Positions 42,729-55,400 of a stretch of DNA of 64,000 bases are shown piece after piece. The notes beneath the pieces are model-generated. The model made no database searches. It saw only the letters and a list, made by a program, of their open reading frames with translations, and was not told the DNA's origin. Both the position numbers and the translations under genes were made by a program. Source of the stretch: Chrysogorgia sp. JL179-B06 (Eukaryota > Cnidaria > Anthozoa > Scleralcyonacea > Chrysogorgiidae). The stretch is from assembly GCA_035772405.1 (NCBI GenBank), contig JAYKKM010000196.1, positions 4,034,501 to 4,098,500 on the forward strand. Reading direction: 5' to 3'. Within the stretch, counting starts at the first letter, position 1. Each line of letters starts with the position of its first letter.

Positions 42729-42980
42729 AATAATAGTAATAATAATAATTTATTTCTAACGCATTACAAAAAATCTCAATGCTCTTACATCATAACAAGC
42801 TATGTTACATTCTAACAATAACTATTAATATAAAATGTTATCAAAATTAGATGATATTATTAAAAAGAAAAGTCTTCAAGTTCTTCTTAAAAGTATCTAT
42901 ATTTGTAATGTTCCGTAATTCCAATGGTAGCGCATTCCAAAGTCTAGGAGCACTAGAGGAAAAAGCCCTATGGCCATAAG
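42722..42980 (-). mobile_element. LINE 3' end fragment with (TAA)n tail
   Basis: The minus strand of 42975-42850 encodes GHRAFSSSAPRLWNALPLEL, RNITNIDTFKKNLKTFLF and a stop, the C-terminus typical of CR1/L2-like reverse transcriptases. A short 3' UTR ends in TTATTATTAT-type repeats near 42728-42750. The frame was not long enough to stand out and is truncated upstream. Confidence 0.8.
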
Positions 42981-43660
42981 CCTCATTAATGATTTGAGAA
43001 GTGTTATTCGTTCCGTATGTGTGACCACCTGCCTTGGTGGTGTAAAATTTGAGATTTTAGAACCTTTAAAATCCCATTTCTTGCATTTTGAGCATACATT
43101 TTCAACTAATTTTGCAGCATGTGAAATTGGATTTTATTCCAAAATGAAGAATGATAACAGTAATCCCCTTGCAAGCGAGGGTGATGTCGTGGATCACGTG
43201 TTGGTGTTGAATTCTGGCCTTGCTATACACATTCCTAACATTGCTTTGGTATACGGTCCAACATTCCTAACATTTCATTGTTTTACGGTCTCGTAAGCGC
43301 GCAGAGCATTACGAACTCATGCAAATACGGGGCAGTTTCGGAATATATTTGAGTATTTATAACAGCAGAAAATGGCAGGATAAAGGCACATTTGGACAGC
43401 AAAATTGGAAGAATTGACAATAACTCTTTTAATTCGCTTCTTTACCTCTCTCCTCCGCAGAGGCTTATTTTTATTAGAGGAAGGCGTGCAGGTTTACGGT
43501 ACTGGTACTTCAATAAACCCGCGTACACAGCAAAACTTAATCTTACTTTCACTGAAGTCTATAGCGTCCGAAGGCCAACTCCTTGGCTTTTCACTGTTTT
43601 ATGTTAGCAATAACTTAAAATGAAGATACTATGTACGTATGTCCGAGTCTGTTAGTCAAT
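42981..43660. other. Intergenic, no gene recognised
   Basis: Overlapping short ORFs (42970-43296, 43392-43623) have no recognisable motif. Confidence 0.35.
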
Positions 43661-43668
43661 ATTTGATT

Positions 43669-43792
<124 letters not shown>

Positions 43793-44320
43793 GCATGAAT
43801 TTTAAAAGCAGTCATGAGTTCAAAATATATCGTTGTGGAAGATGTCAAGTTCGAATTCAAAATATTTCAAAGGAAAACCCGTTTTCGCTTTTTAAAAGGT
43901 GATAGCAACCACTATTTCGGCACTACACTAACCTTTTAGAGTTTTTGAGTTGTATTTCTACACTGCTTACGTAATCAGTACAACACTTTTACAATAATAT
44001 ACACTGCAGGGCAGTGGGCATTATTTTTTCCGACAAAAAGGATATCCGACATCAACATTTACAGTACTCACTGTTTACTGACTTTCTACTCTTACAAGAA
44101 ATACGAATCTCGCTCGCCTTTTCTACCACTACCCCAACCCAGTGAGCTCTATCTATATTAGAATATATTAGAGGACTGGATAGAACATCTAGAGTAGAAT
44201 ATTTTACTGTTGCGTAATTATAGTTTTAGTATATTTGCTTTTTTCTCTTTTCGGATCAGACCGAATTTTGTATCACGAGAAGAAAAGGACACGGGAAGCC
44301 TTCGGAGAGCAATTTTTAAA
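43793..44320. other. Intergenic with a Penelope-type terminal relic
   Basis: The stretch near 43899-44000 (CACTATTTCGGC, CACTAACCTTTTAGAGT, TTTCTACACTGC) resembles the 35655-35825 element. Nothing else is recognised. Confidence 0.4.
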
Positions 44321-44398
44321 AAACATGGACTGGACTGATAAAACATGGACTGGTAAAACATGGACTGATAAAACATAGACTGATAAAACATTGACTGG
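44321..44398. repeat. AAAACATGGACTGAT minisatellite, about 5 copies
   Basis: Imperfect 13-16-bp units of (AT)AAAACATGGACTG. Confidence 0.75.
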
Positions 44399-44399
44399 T

Positions 44400-45856
44400 G
44401 TTACTGTGCTTCTCTCTGATTCAGACAGATCCTGACCCTTTCTCGATATATGAGCAACCAAAATATAAAATTATTATAGCATCAACCCAAGTCAGTGTTC
44501 ATATATCGAGAAAGTGCCCAGATCCTATATGGTTTCCTTCTCAAGATAGTAGGTGATTTCGAAAGTTCGTCAATATGAACTTATTTACTCACGATTCAAT
44601 TTATCCACATTTTTTATCTGTAGACCCCACCCCGCCCCTTCTTTTTCCTGCATCCATGGTCCCCAGTGCCCAGACCGCGTCTGTCGATAACAAATCCCGA
44701 GGCAGTTCGTCGTACTGACGTAGATTTTGAACGTTATCTCGGACAATAGTCTAAATATATAACATATGTGTCTATTATATTACGATAACGTGTATACCCT
44801 TCGGTTTATGTACTTGGCAATGAGCCAGCCGCCTCGTCGTATATTATATTTTGAACGTTATCTCGATCAATATTTAACCGTAATTTTCAATTGTGAAAAC
44901 AGATTTGGAATTAGCGATTCTAAATACATAGCACACGTGCCTATTATACCCATTGTCCGATTCAAACGGATCAGTAGTTCTAAATTTTAAAAATCTGTAA
45001 ATAGTTTCTGAAAAGCCCTTTTAGGGAGAAATCTATTAAAATATCTATCTATCTATCTATCACCCAAAACGACTTTTCACTTCTTTATAAGGAGTTGGTC
45101 CTATCATGCTCCGCTCATATATATAGATATATATATATATACAAACCTTCAGTGAGAAATGGATCCCTGCCGCGGCGAGATTATCATACTCGCTTGCGAA
45201 GGGACTATATCTGTCGGAAAAGAGGTCATTGATTGAGAGTTTGCATTACGTTTTATCAAGAAACTAAAGAAAGTCACCTTTCAACCAATGTCGCACCTGA
45301 TTGGTCAGTTTACTTCCTGCCTAGCAACTTCATATTTGTTTTCTTGCATGTTTCCACGAGTTTTGGTATCCGGAACGATATAGGCATTTTGAATAAACAT
45401 GGCAAAACGCGTTATTCTGCATTATGCCTTTCAATTTAAACTCTTAAAACTCTGTGGTTGTTTTTGTCAAAAATAAACCCAAACTGGTAATGGCGGCTAT
45501 AACATTGCGTGGAATACTCAGATTCTTCAAGAACAGCACTTGGGCATTATCCATTAGTTCAAATTCACAAGGGTTTACTCAGCCGCACTCCAAGTCGCCA
45601 CTTTAATTGTCACAGTCCGTTGCTATTGAATAACGCTTCCGTAAGAGAACGTTTTGCACGTGTAAGAAACAAGTATGAAGTACAATCAAGGATTCAAGGT
45701 AGATTGTTTTGTTCATCAAGTTATGTTATCCAGGATGATGCAGTATTTTGAATAAACATGAAAAAACACTATTCTACATCTTTGTGTGCAGTGCAAATTC
45801 GTTATCTTACAGAAGTGTTGAGGCGCTTCGAGGAAACCGCGACAAGTAGCGGTTTC
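44400..45856. other. Intergenic, no gene recognised
   Basis: Contains a duplicated TTTTGAACGTTATCTCG segment (near 44727 and 44849), an inverted CTTTCTCGATATATGA pair (near 44439 and 44495), (TATC)n near 45040 and (TA)n near 45117. ORFs are short and unrecognised. Confidence 0.4.
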
Positions 45857-46023
45857 AATAGCGCTCCGTCGAGATGACGTCAGTACCGATGTTTGTCCGC
45901 TTTTACCCATAATTCTTGCGGCCATAACAAAAGAAATAGCTCATTTGCAACATTTGTGAGTCAAATTTTGTTTGTTTGTCCGCGCTTTTTGAGCTATTAA
46001 TAGCAACCAGACTCTACGCTATT
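45857..46023 (+). repeat. AATAGCGCTCCGTCGAG repeat, copy C
   Basis: Third copy of the ~167-bp family. Two of the three copies lie in EXD1 intron 10. Confidence 0.8.
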
Positions 46024-47085
46024 TGGACGGCATGGCGGGGAGCGGAGATAAGACCCTGCAGGGTACGGCAGATTTGTCGACACGCCCACTTGACGGAAAT
46101 TAATAATAGACCGTTATGCTACATAACATTAGTAAATATCTTTGTTACTTATGAAAAACTCTAAAATTATAGTTGGTGTACTGCAGAAACAGTATGTAGG
46201 AAGTCGAAACAGTAGACCTCGTACATTTCGGCAGCCTAGCTAAGTTTTAGAGATTTTAATTTGTATCTACGCACCTCTAGTGGCGCAACTAGATATTCTT
46301 AGCGGGGGTCTAAATTTCGTCCAAAAATATGGGCGTGTCTAAAAAGTAGGCGTGTTCATATGTGTTGCCATAAATATATTAACCCTCTATTTGATTGCTT
46401 TTTTAATTGAAACTGCCGCGACGACGCTAATTAATTAACAAACATTGGAAAATAAATCATATGCGCGTCGTGTCGGGACGCAATTTTTTTAGAAACCGAT
46501 TTGAGAAATATTTCGTAGCAATCTTACGTACGTTCAACGCCGTCCCCCCCAAAATGGAATTATATGAATAACTTTTTATGTACTGATGTACAGATGCCCC
46601 TTTGTAATCTTACCTGTCTTAGAAATGACTTCGGTGCCCTATTTTCGGAATTAAAATTCGTCTTGTGGAAATAAACTATATTATGCGCTCGCATCAGTAG
46701 CATGCCCCACAACTTGCTGACAATTTCCTAATTCGTAATCAGATGCGCCCCTGTCATCACACAAACTATGCCGTTCGAAAATCACGGCCCAGCTCAGAAA
46801 AACTCATCTTTATTTTACAAAATAATGACACGCAGTAAACGATACTAAAAGACAAAACTATAATAAATTGTAGAAACTTTGTTTCTAGATGTTATCGCAT
46901 TACCTGTTATTCGCACTACCATGCATACTAGTTTTATTTTTCTTTACTACGTTAATATTTTATGAAATAGAAACGTTTTCGAGACTCCCTACCATGTGCG
47001 TGGACTATCTCATAAAATGATTTGCATAATTTTAATATATACTGTTGGTGTACCGCTTCTTGTTTTTCCGTCTGGACCTAAACTA
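46024..47085. other. Intergenic, no gene recognised
   Basis: A Penelope-terminal-like stretch near 46165-46270 (GGTGTACTGCAGAAACAGTA). The rest has no recognised content. Confidence 0.35.
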
Positions 47086-47193
47086 AGGCCCAGCTCAAAC
47101 GTGAAACATTTCATGAGTCGAACTCAATGCAAATGAACTTAAACAAAAGAGTTTCCTAATTTACATTGAGTTCGACTCATGAAAAGTGGGCCT
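47086..47193. mobile_element. 108-bp fold-back MITE
   Basis: Left arm AGGCCCAGCTCAAACGTGAA, with TTTCATGAGTCGAACTCAAT further in, pairs with ATTGAGTTCGACTCATGAAA and GGGCCT at the right. Related in layout to the CAAACGTCGAA family at 28.3 kb. Confidence 0.75.
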
Positions 47194-48849
47194 AAAGGGG
47201 ACAAATGCCGTAACGTTAGGGCATTTCCTCCGTATTAATACTTAACATGTAGGTGAGGAGAAAGCGAATAACAACAACAGATTGGAAACTGGAAAGTACT
47301 AATAAAAATGCTTTAGATTTTTCGGTGAAATTTTTGGAATGCTGCGTAGTGTCGATATCCTACAGTGATCTACTGGATGTGGTGAAAGGCAAAGACTGAT
47401 TTAGAACATAAATTGCGTGTTTATGGGTAATTCATATGTTCTAATTCAGCATTTCCACCTGTGTTTGAAAACTGTCATCCCAACTGCTTTACTATCTCTG
47501 CGAATGAAAAACCACGGATTTCGAGCTGAAATGTGCACTTACTCTGTGATTTATTTGCATGTTTTCGGCCATGTCCAAGCAGTGTAATCGTTTAACATTA
47601 ACCGCATTAACAAATCGCTTGGCTTCCCATCGGTAAGCCTTTACTGACTTTTACTCCCTGCCTGATCCCATTGTTGGGACAGCTGCCCAAAATAGCTATA
47701 ATTACAACTTTGCGGTTTGGCAACATAAAAGTATTTATTAACAGCTACAACTGATGTGATTCCTCTTAAAGTTGTGACAAAATTTACGTAAGATACCCAC
47801 GCACTCCTCTTTAGTTAATGCACTCGTTCACTAATCATAGTTAATCCCATGCTGAGCTATCTAGCAGCGTTCTCGACGCGATATGAAATTCTACCAGACT
47901 TGACGTCACCGCTTGACGTCAATGCCCAGGGATATATTGGTCTTGACGCTCAACGTTAGTACAACTGACAAGAATGTTTATATTGCAGTGTATGCAATAA
48001 ATTAATAAATGTTCGGACCTAATTTTTAATATTGCGCATCTTTGTGTTCCATACCGCAAGAGATCGGACGGGTTTTCGTAAGTATATAATGTATATAATG
48101 TGTGTCTCGTTTGTTTCCTTTCTTAATACTCGTCAAACCTTCCGAGATTTCATCGCGTGAGTTTTGAGCGTGACCATTTTTGGGATTGCGTTTCCGGAAA
48201 GAAACACGAAAGACGTTTAACGTTTCAACAGCATAGCAATTTATCGTCTAAAATTACACCCGCACCATATGGCACATGCGGAATAATTTCTGTCATTTGG
48301 GTTATAGTGTATTGTCATTAGAAATATTTTCCAAATCATAATCGTGGTCATACCCCCACAAAGGCGATGACCAGAATTGAAAAATCTAGTCGTTGACGTA
48401 GACTGCACTGCTCTGAGTTATGTGGCCGTGTCCGTTCGGCGTATATGGCGCGCTGATCTGACGCATTTGGAGATTGGGAAGGAACTCAACTCCAACACGA
48501 TCGGTCGATCAAAGAAGCAAATAAAAGTTGAATTTCGAACGGTGTATGGATGTTTCTCTTGTCCATCTTTCAGGTTGTTTTTAAGAAGAAGGCATTGGTA
48601 TCAATTCCACTTTTATTTCCCTTTATCCAATCAGCTATTAGGCTCTTTAACGGTGATTACTTATTCAACAGCCGCATCAGACCGCTCGTTATGTTTTCGC
48701 ATTTCGAAGGGATCATGACAAGATCGAGTTGATCTGAACTCGCTGTTGCTTAGATTAATTATGAGGTGATGATACCTGGAAATCATATTTCGGTTATCTA
48801 AGGTGTTGTTGCACTAGTGTGAAACGCTTTCTTGGCCTTAACCTCAGAC
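47194..48849 (+). promoter_or_regulatory. Upstream region of the PDE5-like gene
   Basis: About 1.65 kb between the last MITE and the PDE5-like start codon. No upstream coding exon could be supported; ORFs near 48377-48732 lack family motifs. An in-frame TGA lies just before the ATG, in the stretch GTGTGAAACGC near 48820. Promoter and transcription start cannot be placed. Confidence 0.35.
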
Positions 48850-49488
48850 ATGGAGAACGAGAAACGTGCTGAAGAAATTGAGAAATGGTTGGATGAACAT
48901 CCTGACTTCGTTCACTCGTACTTCACACGAAAAGTCAGTCGTAATTTACTATCGATTTCCCGTCCACGACCAAGAACTCCTTCGAAAGATGGAACACCGC
49001 CTACTTCGGGGGCTTCCACTCCTGTCCGTAAGATTTCAGCTTCAGACCTTGATACGAGCATGAGAGGTGTTCTAAAACCAATTGTAAATGTTGTGGATGG
49101 ACAAACCAGTTTTCTCACTCCTGATCGAGAACATAAGTCAAAGCGATCGTTACGAAAATCTAGGGAGGAACTCAGCCGTTTAGATGAAACAGAATTAATG
49201 ATGGAATTAGTGAAAGACATTGCCGAGGATTTAGAATTGCGGAGTTTGTGCCACAAAATACTACAAAATGTCAGTATTCTTTTGAACGGTGATCGTTGTT
49301 CCATGTTTCTTGTGCAAGGATCAATGGAAGGTCCGAGATATTTAGTCTCCACAGTGTTTGATGTGAATGCAGAATCGAAAGTAGAAGACTTGGATGCTCT
49401 AGAAGAATTACGAATACCTTGGGGAACTGGTATCATAGGATATGTCGCCGAGAAAGGAGAAACAGTCAACATTGCTAATGCGTATGAG
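48850..49488 (+). CDS. PDE5A: PDE5-like exon 1 (residues 1-213)
   Basis: ATG at 48850 (context GACATGG) with an in-frame stop upstream. A TTG at 48832 would extend the frame by six codons but is not a likely start. It encodes [16 protein letters not shown] (as WLDDHWDFTFSYFVRK in PDE5), the RKISAS site at 60-65 and the first half of GAF-A up to VNIANAYE. Donor GTATGT. Confidence 0.93.
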
Positions 49489-52400
49489 GTATGTGTATTT
49501 ACGTTTGAGGCATTTATTTACGTTCTTTGGATTGAATGGTACTTATTTGGATATTTGTTAAGTATATAACTTATATAAGTATATAATTTATACGGCAGTT
49601 GTTTTAGTCGAGCTTCCGTGAGACTTTTACGCTTTGTATTATTAAGGTTAAATGTTATCCTTTGAGTGTGCAAACTTGTTTTAGATGCCGGCTTTTGTGT
49701 CTCCTAGAAGTCACAAAAAAGAACGACACGCTATTTTGTTATTACATGAAGCCTTTTTTCTTGCACTTTGGTTCATGTTTTGGAGAACTGTGTTTTGACT
49801 GTGCAAGTGACTATGTTATAAACAATAATGCATAAAATCAAGAATGCATAAAATTGGAACAAAAAATTATGAATTATGGAAATACAGCGAGTTCTAATTT
49901 GAAGGAAAAATGTAATTTTAATAACAAGTGTGTGTATTGTCAGCAAACACATATGGTGGTAATTTTGCTGTACTTTCCATGCAACATATGTTTATTATTT
50001 ACATTTTCCTTCAACATTACACCCGGTGCTAACAATTGGCTATTCCAAGTTTTTTCTGCCACCCCCCCCCCCCCCCCCCCCCCTTCCCTCCATGTCAAGG
50101 TTCTGGAAATTCCTGGAGAGGGGGCATTGAGGCTAGGGACACACACATTTGCCCATTATTCTATTCCTTAATTCCCTTGACTTTATCCTATTATTCTTAA
50201 AATTTCCCCCTATTATTCCCAAAATTATTCTAGGAAAAAATAACTTTATTTATATAACTAATTTAACGTTCGTTATATTGCAACATAATAGTGGCCTCCA
50301 CATTCAGTACACACGTGCACGCCATGCCTCTGGCACGCAGACGGATGGCGCTTATGCTAATTACGTAATTTACATTGGCACAATTATGTCATACTGAAAC
50401 CTTTGCCTATTATTCCCACTTTTGCCTATTATTTTCGGTTTAAAAAAAATCCCCTATTATTCTAAAAGAAATTCCGGCATAATGTGCGTGTCCCTAATTG
50501 AGGCTCCAGAATTTTAGGGGAGGAGTAAGTGTATGGAAGGGGTAAATGTTACATGGACATTTCATGAGAAGTGGTATACAGTATGTCATGTGGAAATACT
50601 ATAGGGAGAGGTTTTAGTCACTTTCAAGTTCTATGAGGGAGGACAGAATATCAGTTGGTAATTCAGTGGAGGTGATAAATGTCACATGGAAATTTCAGGG
50701 GAGGGGTAAATTTCATATGGAAATTCATGGAAATTCCAGGAGAATACCAGACATGAGATATAGTAATTAAACTGATAATAGATATAATTGCTTGATGGCC
50801 TTCTTGAAATCTTGTACAAGTGCACACTACTTCTGAGCAACAAGGTGCTTTGTTCTACACTCACCTGAGTTATGCATGTCAAAGATGGAAAAATAAAAAA
50901 GTACTTTGTGTCATTGTAATGACAGAAAGGAGATATTCATTAATTAACATGTCATTTATTAGAAACATTAATGTTCTGCATATTCCAATATTTCTCACAA
51001 TCAGAAGCATTCAATTGCATATGTTGTAAAATCATTGTTTCTGCCAATATGTCTAATTGTCATAATCATGTACATTTGTATGAATATATTCATTCTTGAT
51101 CTTGCATACACTCTAATTACATTGACCATAGTTAATATAACCGTCCAAATCTTTATGCAAATTCATTGTGGCAGCTCAATTTAATGTCCTTAACTTTCAA
51201 TCAGATTAGTTTGCATTAAATTCTTAATTTGCATAAAATTGTGAGGTGGGTTAAAATTGTCTGTGCAGTAGTTTTCAGAATTAATATCCTTAGGTAGTAG
51301 TTTTGCACAGCATTATACTGTACATCAGATTTACACCATAATTACCACAACAGACAGGCCTCATTAATATTTTTTAGAAGTTAGAGCAGAATTTAGAAGT
51401 TGGAAATGTGCCTGCAAAAATTTGTGTTATTACTAAAAAGAATGAATCATTCACTCATATTCCATTATATTAAATTATTAATTTAATGTCCTTTTGTACT
51501 ATTGTTTATGTCTGCCATTTTATAACCGAGCCTGTGTACACTATACCGATAGCTTTTTGTGCCGGCACAAAAAGCTATCTGGTATAGTGTAAATGGAGCC
51601 TTAAAGGGCTGCTGAAACTGACATTCAGGTCATTGAATTAGGTCTCAAGCGAGAAAGCGAAGCGGGGAAAGATGCCGCAAACGATATTATTTGTTCGTTG
51701 TCTATTTAGTTTACACACGATCAATCATTTCTTTTTATTTCCGTGACAGGCTCTTCAATGAAAAACTTGCATTGCATGCAATAAAACCTGAAAAATCTTA
51801 CATCACAACATGCAATTCGATAAACCTCAAAATTTTCACACGCAAAAAAAACCGTTTCAGTGTTTGACTGTTAACTTGTTCACACTTCATGAACATGACC
51901 AACGCCACTGACGCGTGATAGTGAAAGAGACTTTGTGTGAGTGTATAGAGTTTAAAGGTTTTTGTTTCTGAGAAAATAAGGTGCACATGTTAACAAGGAT
52001 GGCTGCACAGAACACTTACCATAGTGTAAAACACATTTTGTTTTTAAAACCTTTTGTTATATTCCTAATTGGTTGGCAGATTACCGTACCAAATGGCATT
52101 GTATATTCACAAACTTATTTAGCCCAAAACTACTTGAACAACTACAAGTATTTTTACATATTTTGATGTACCATATTTGATCTTCCTATTCCTGTCCTAG
52201 TATTCTATCTTTTACATGTAATATGGGGATGATTGTATTATTGCTGTATCATATGTTCAGTTGGCACTTACAGACACAGTGTAGCTGTAATGTTAGGAAT
52301 GTCTAAGGAGGCACATACCAGTTTTGCCCCCTTAAGTTAATGAGCAACCACATTCCTGTTATGGCAAAATGATGGACATTGTAATTGGCAAATATTATAT

Positions 52401-55400
52401 ATGGCTGAGCTAATTTTCAAGTCTGCATGCAAAAGAACACATGCTGACATTGGTTGTTCACAGGTCCAGAATATTATGATATGTGCCCCTCGTAGTCAAC
52501 ATGGGCCCCTCCTAGTCAATATGGGGCCCTCCTAGTCAATATGGGGCCCTCCTAGTCAATACGGGCCCTGCCTAGTCAATATGGGGTCCTCTTAGTCAAT
52601 ACTGTATGGGGTCCTCTTAGTCATTATGGGCCCGCCTAGTCAATATGGGCCCCTCCTAGTCAATATGGGGCCCTCCTAGTCAATATGGGGCCCTCCTAGT
52701 CAATATGGGCCCCTCATAGTCAATATGGGGCCCTCCTAGTCAATATGGGGTCCTCCTATCAGGCCCTCCTAGTCAATAATTATGAGGCTCGCCTAGTCAA
52801 TATGGGGCTCTCCTAGTCATTATGGGGTCCTCGTAGTCAATGTGGGACCCTCCTAGTCATTATGGGCCCTGCCTAGTGAATATCGGGCCCTCTTAGTCAA
52901 TATGGGGCCCTCCTAGTCAATATGGGGCCTCCTAGTCAATATGGGGCCCTCCTAGCCAATAAGTGGTGAGGGAAATATGCTTTTTCTGGAGCAGAAACAT
53001 TTGGAGGGAAAATTTGACCTTAGATAACTTTATATTGAAAAATACAGTACTAATAAAAAACATGAATAAGTTAAAAAGGTAATTAGGTAAATGGCAACAT
53101 GAAAATGAAAACTGCATTAAAAACAGAGAAGGAAATGAATTAAAAGCCATATACATGTACCTGTAATAAATTCCTTTTTAACCACATTTGTGCACTCTAT
53201 ATTATGGGAAAGTATTCACCTTCATTTTTTTGCTCAATCTGTGCAAAAACCTCAGGCAAATACTTTCCTTGCTCTTGGTGAATACGTCTTTCAATATATT
53301 TGAACTAGGATGAGAGATTTAATCAAGAAGTTGACTTGAAAACTGGTTATAAAACAAGAAGCATCTTGTGTATGCCTGTACGGAATGGTTTTGGAGAGGT
53401 AATGTACTAGTGTATCTTATAAATATGGACAATGTTTTTATTATAAAAATAATTGTAATGGTCAGTGTGTGGGAGAAAGGGTTTAATCTACAATGGACCA
53501 GTGACAAAACTGTTGGGACAATGACAAGAGCAACCAATATTATGACCCCCACTCCCCCATTTTAATATTGTATTCCACAATTTTGTTTGATTTGTGTACT
53601 TTAAGATATTTCAAACTTTTCTTTGCAAAAGTTCACTTTTTACGAGGTTCCCAGCTAATTTTGTCAATGATTATAGCTTAAGATTCATGAATGTTGTAAT
53701 CCTCTAATTAATCTGTGACTGGTGGGCTTTTTGTATATCTATTGAAGTTTAGGAGATATTGCATTTAACAGGTTAAAGTGCTACTGAGATGAAAAATTTG
53801 TCTCTCCAATTTTGATTTTATCTAAAAATATTTTGAAAATGAAACAGAATGGCTTTCTCAGTTTCTCAATACGTCATCTCGTTCCAGAGATATTCAGTTT
53901 TTTTGGAACATGCAAATTACATGCCAATGTCATTTTCTCACATGGACAAAATAAAATTCACAAAATGAGGAATATATCTGTAAATAACAAGTGGAATGTT
54001 TTGAAACTTTGCCCATGTATGCCAATGATGATAGTGCACACCACTGTGTGAAGTATGTTGTTGCCAAGGAGACCACTAAGAAGCAGGAGTCTTCCAACTA
54101 AAAAAACTAAAATCTTATTTCTGTCTCTTTCTTAAAGAATAAGATGATTTAGACCTCAGGAATACAATATCAACGTGTAAGTGTTGTTTGATATAGGAGA
54201 AATAAACAATTGTTGATTTACAAGTGGAAGAGATCTGACACCAATCGATCTCCATAGCAACAACATACTGAACATGTGCAAAGTTTCAAAACATTCTGCT
54301 TGTTATTGGCAGATAATTCTCATTTTGTGAATTTTATTTTGTCTGTGTGAGAAAATGACGTCATAGGGCATCTAATTTGCATGTTTCAAAAACCTGAAAA
54401 ACCTAGAAAGCCATTCTGTTTCATTTTCAAAATACTTTTAGATAAAATCAAAATTGGATAGACAAATTTTTCATCTCAGTGGCACTTTAAATGAATTGCT
54501 TTAATTTTACTGTGATATATTACAATAGTGAAGGTTACACAGTAACAAAGTTGCTTCTGTAATTACATGCAAGTTTTGCATACATGTAAATACAGCTAGT
54601 AGCCTAATTAATTAAAAATTACGCTTATTGTAACACATTATTGTAATCTTTGCTCTCTATCTCAGTCTTGGTAGATCAATAGTTAGAGCATCTCACCAGC
54701 AATCAGGAGGTGGCAGGTTCAATCCCTGTCCATGTATTGTCCATAAGAATTTTGATACCTAATGCAGAAGTGTCATGATGGTACAAGCTTTGATTTGTCC
54801 ATTGGTTTTTGTTTTGTCGTTACTGTTAGGTCATTGCAGTCTCACAAGTTATAAACAAACATGGACATGCTAAAATTAACCATACTTTTACTTCAGAAGA
54901 TGAAAAGGTAGCCTGCAATTATACGTAAATCATCTGAAAATGTTACGATATGTTAGTAATGAAATGTTGGAATTAACCATTGAAATATTGAATATTATTA
55001 TCAATGTCAGTTTCGTGTGTTGTAACTGTACAATACTGTATGTCATTCCTCAAGGTTTTTTCTTTCTGCCTGGTCAATCATATTATCTATTATAACGAAT
55101 CATAATAGATTGAAGTAAATTTTAGTTGTCAAGTTTGCAATCTATACATGTTGAAACCTAGCTGTTAGCAATTACAGTATGGATTTCAATAATGATGGTA
55201 ATTAACAACTTGCAAATTTGAACCTTGAATGTAACAATATACATATGTTATACAAATATGAACATTTCATTTCATTTCATCTACTGTACTGTCCCACAAA
55301 ACACCTGCATCTGATAATTTTTTCTTGCAGATTTTTAGTAGATTTTTGGCATTTTGTGGAGTAGCCATTCACAATGCTGAGCTTTATGAAAATTCACAAA

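Noticed and set aside
48832..48849. TTG start for the PDE5-like protein
   Set aside because: A good ATG lies 18 bp downstream and non-ATG starts are rare in animals.
52483..52960. Possible CRISPR-like array
   Set aside because: Units are contiguous and degenerate with no unique spacers; the sequence is eukaryotic.
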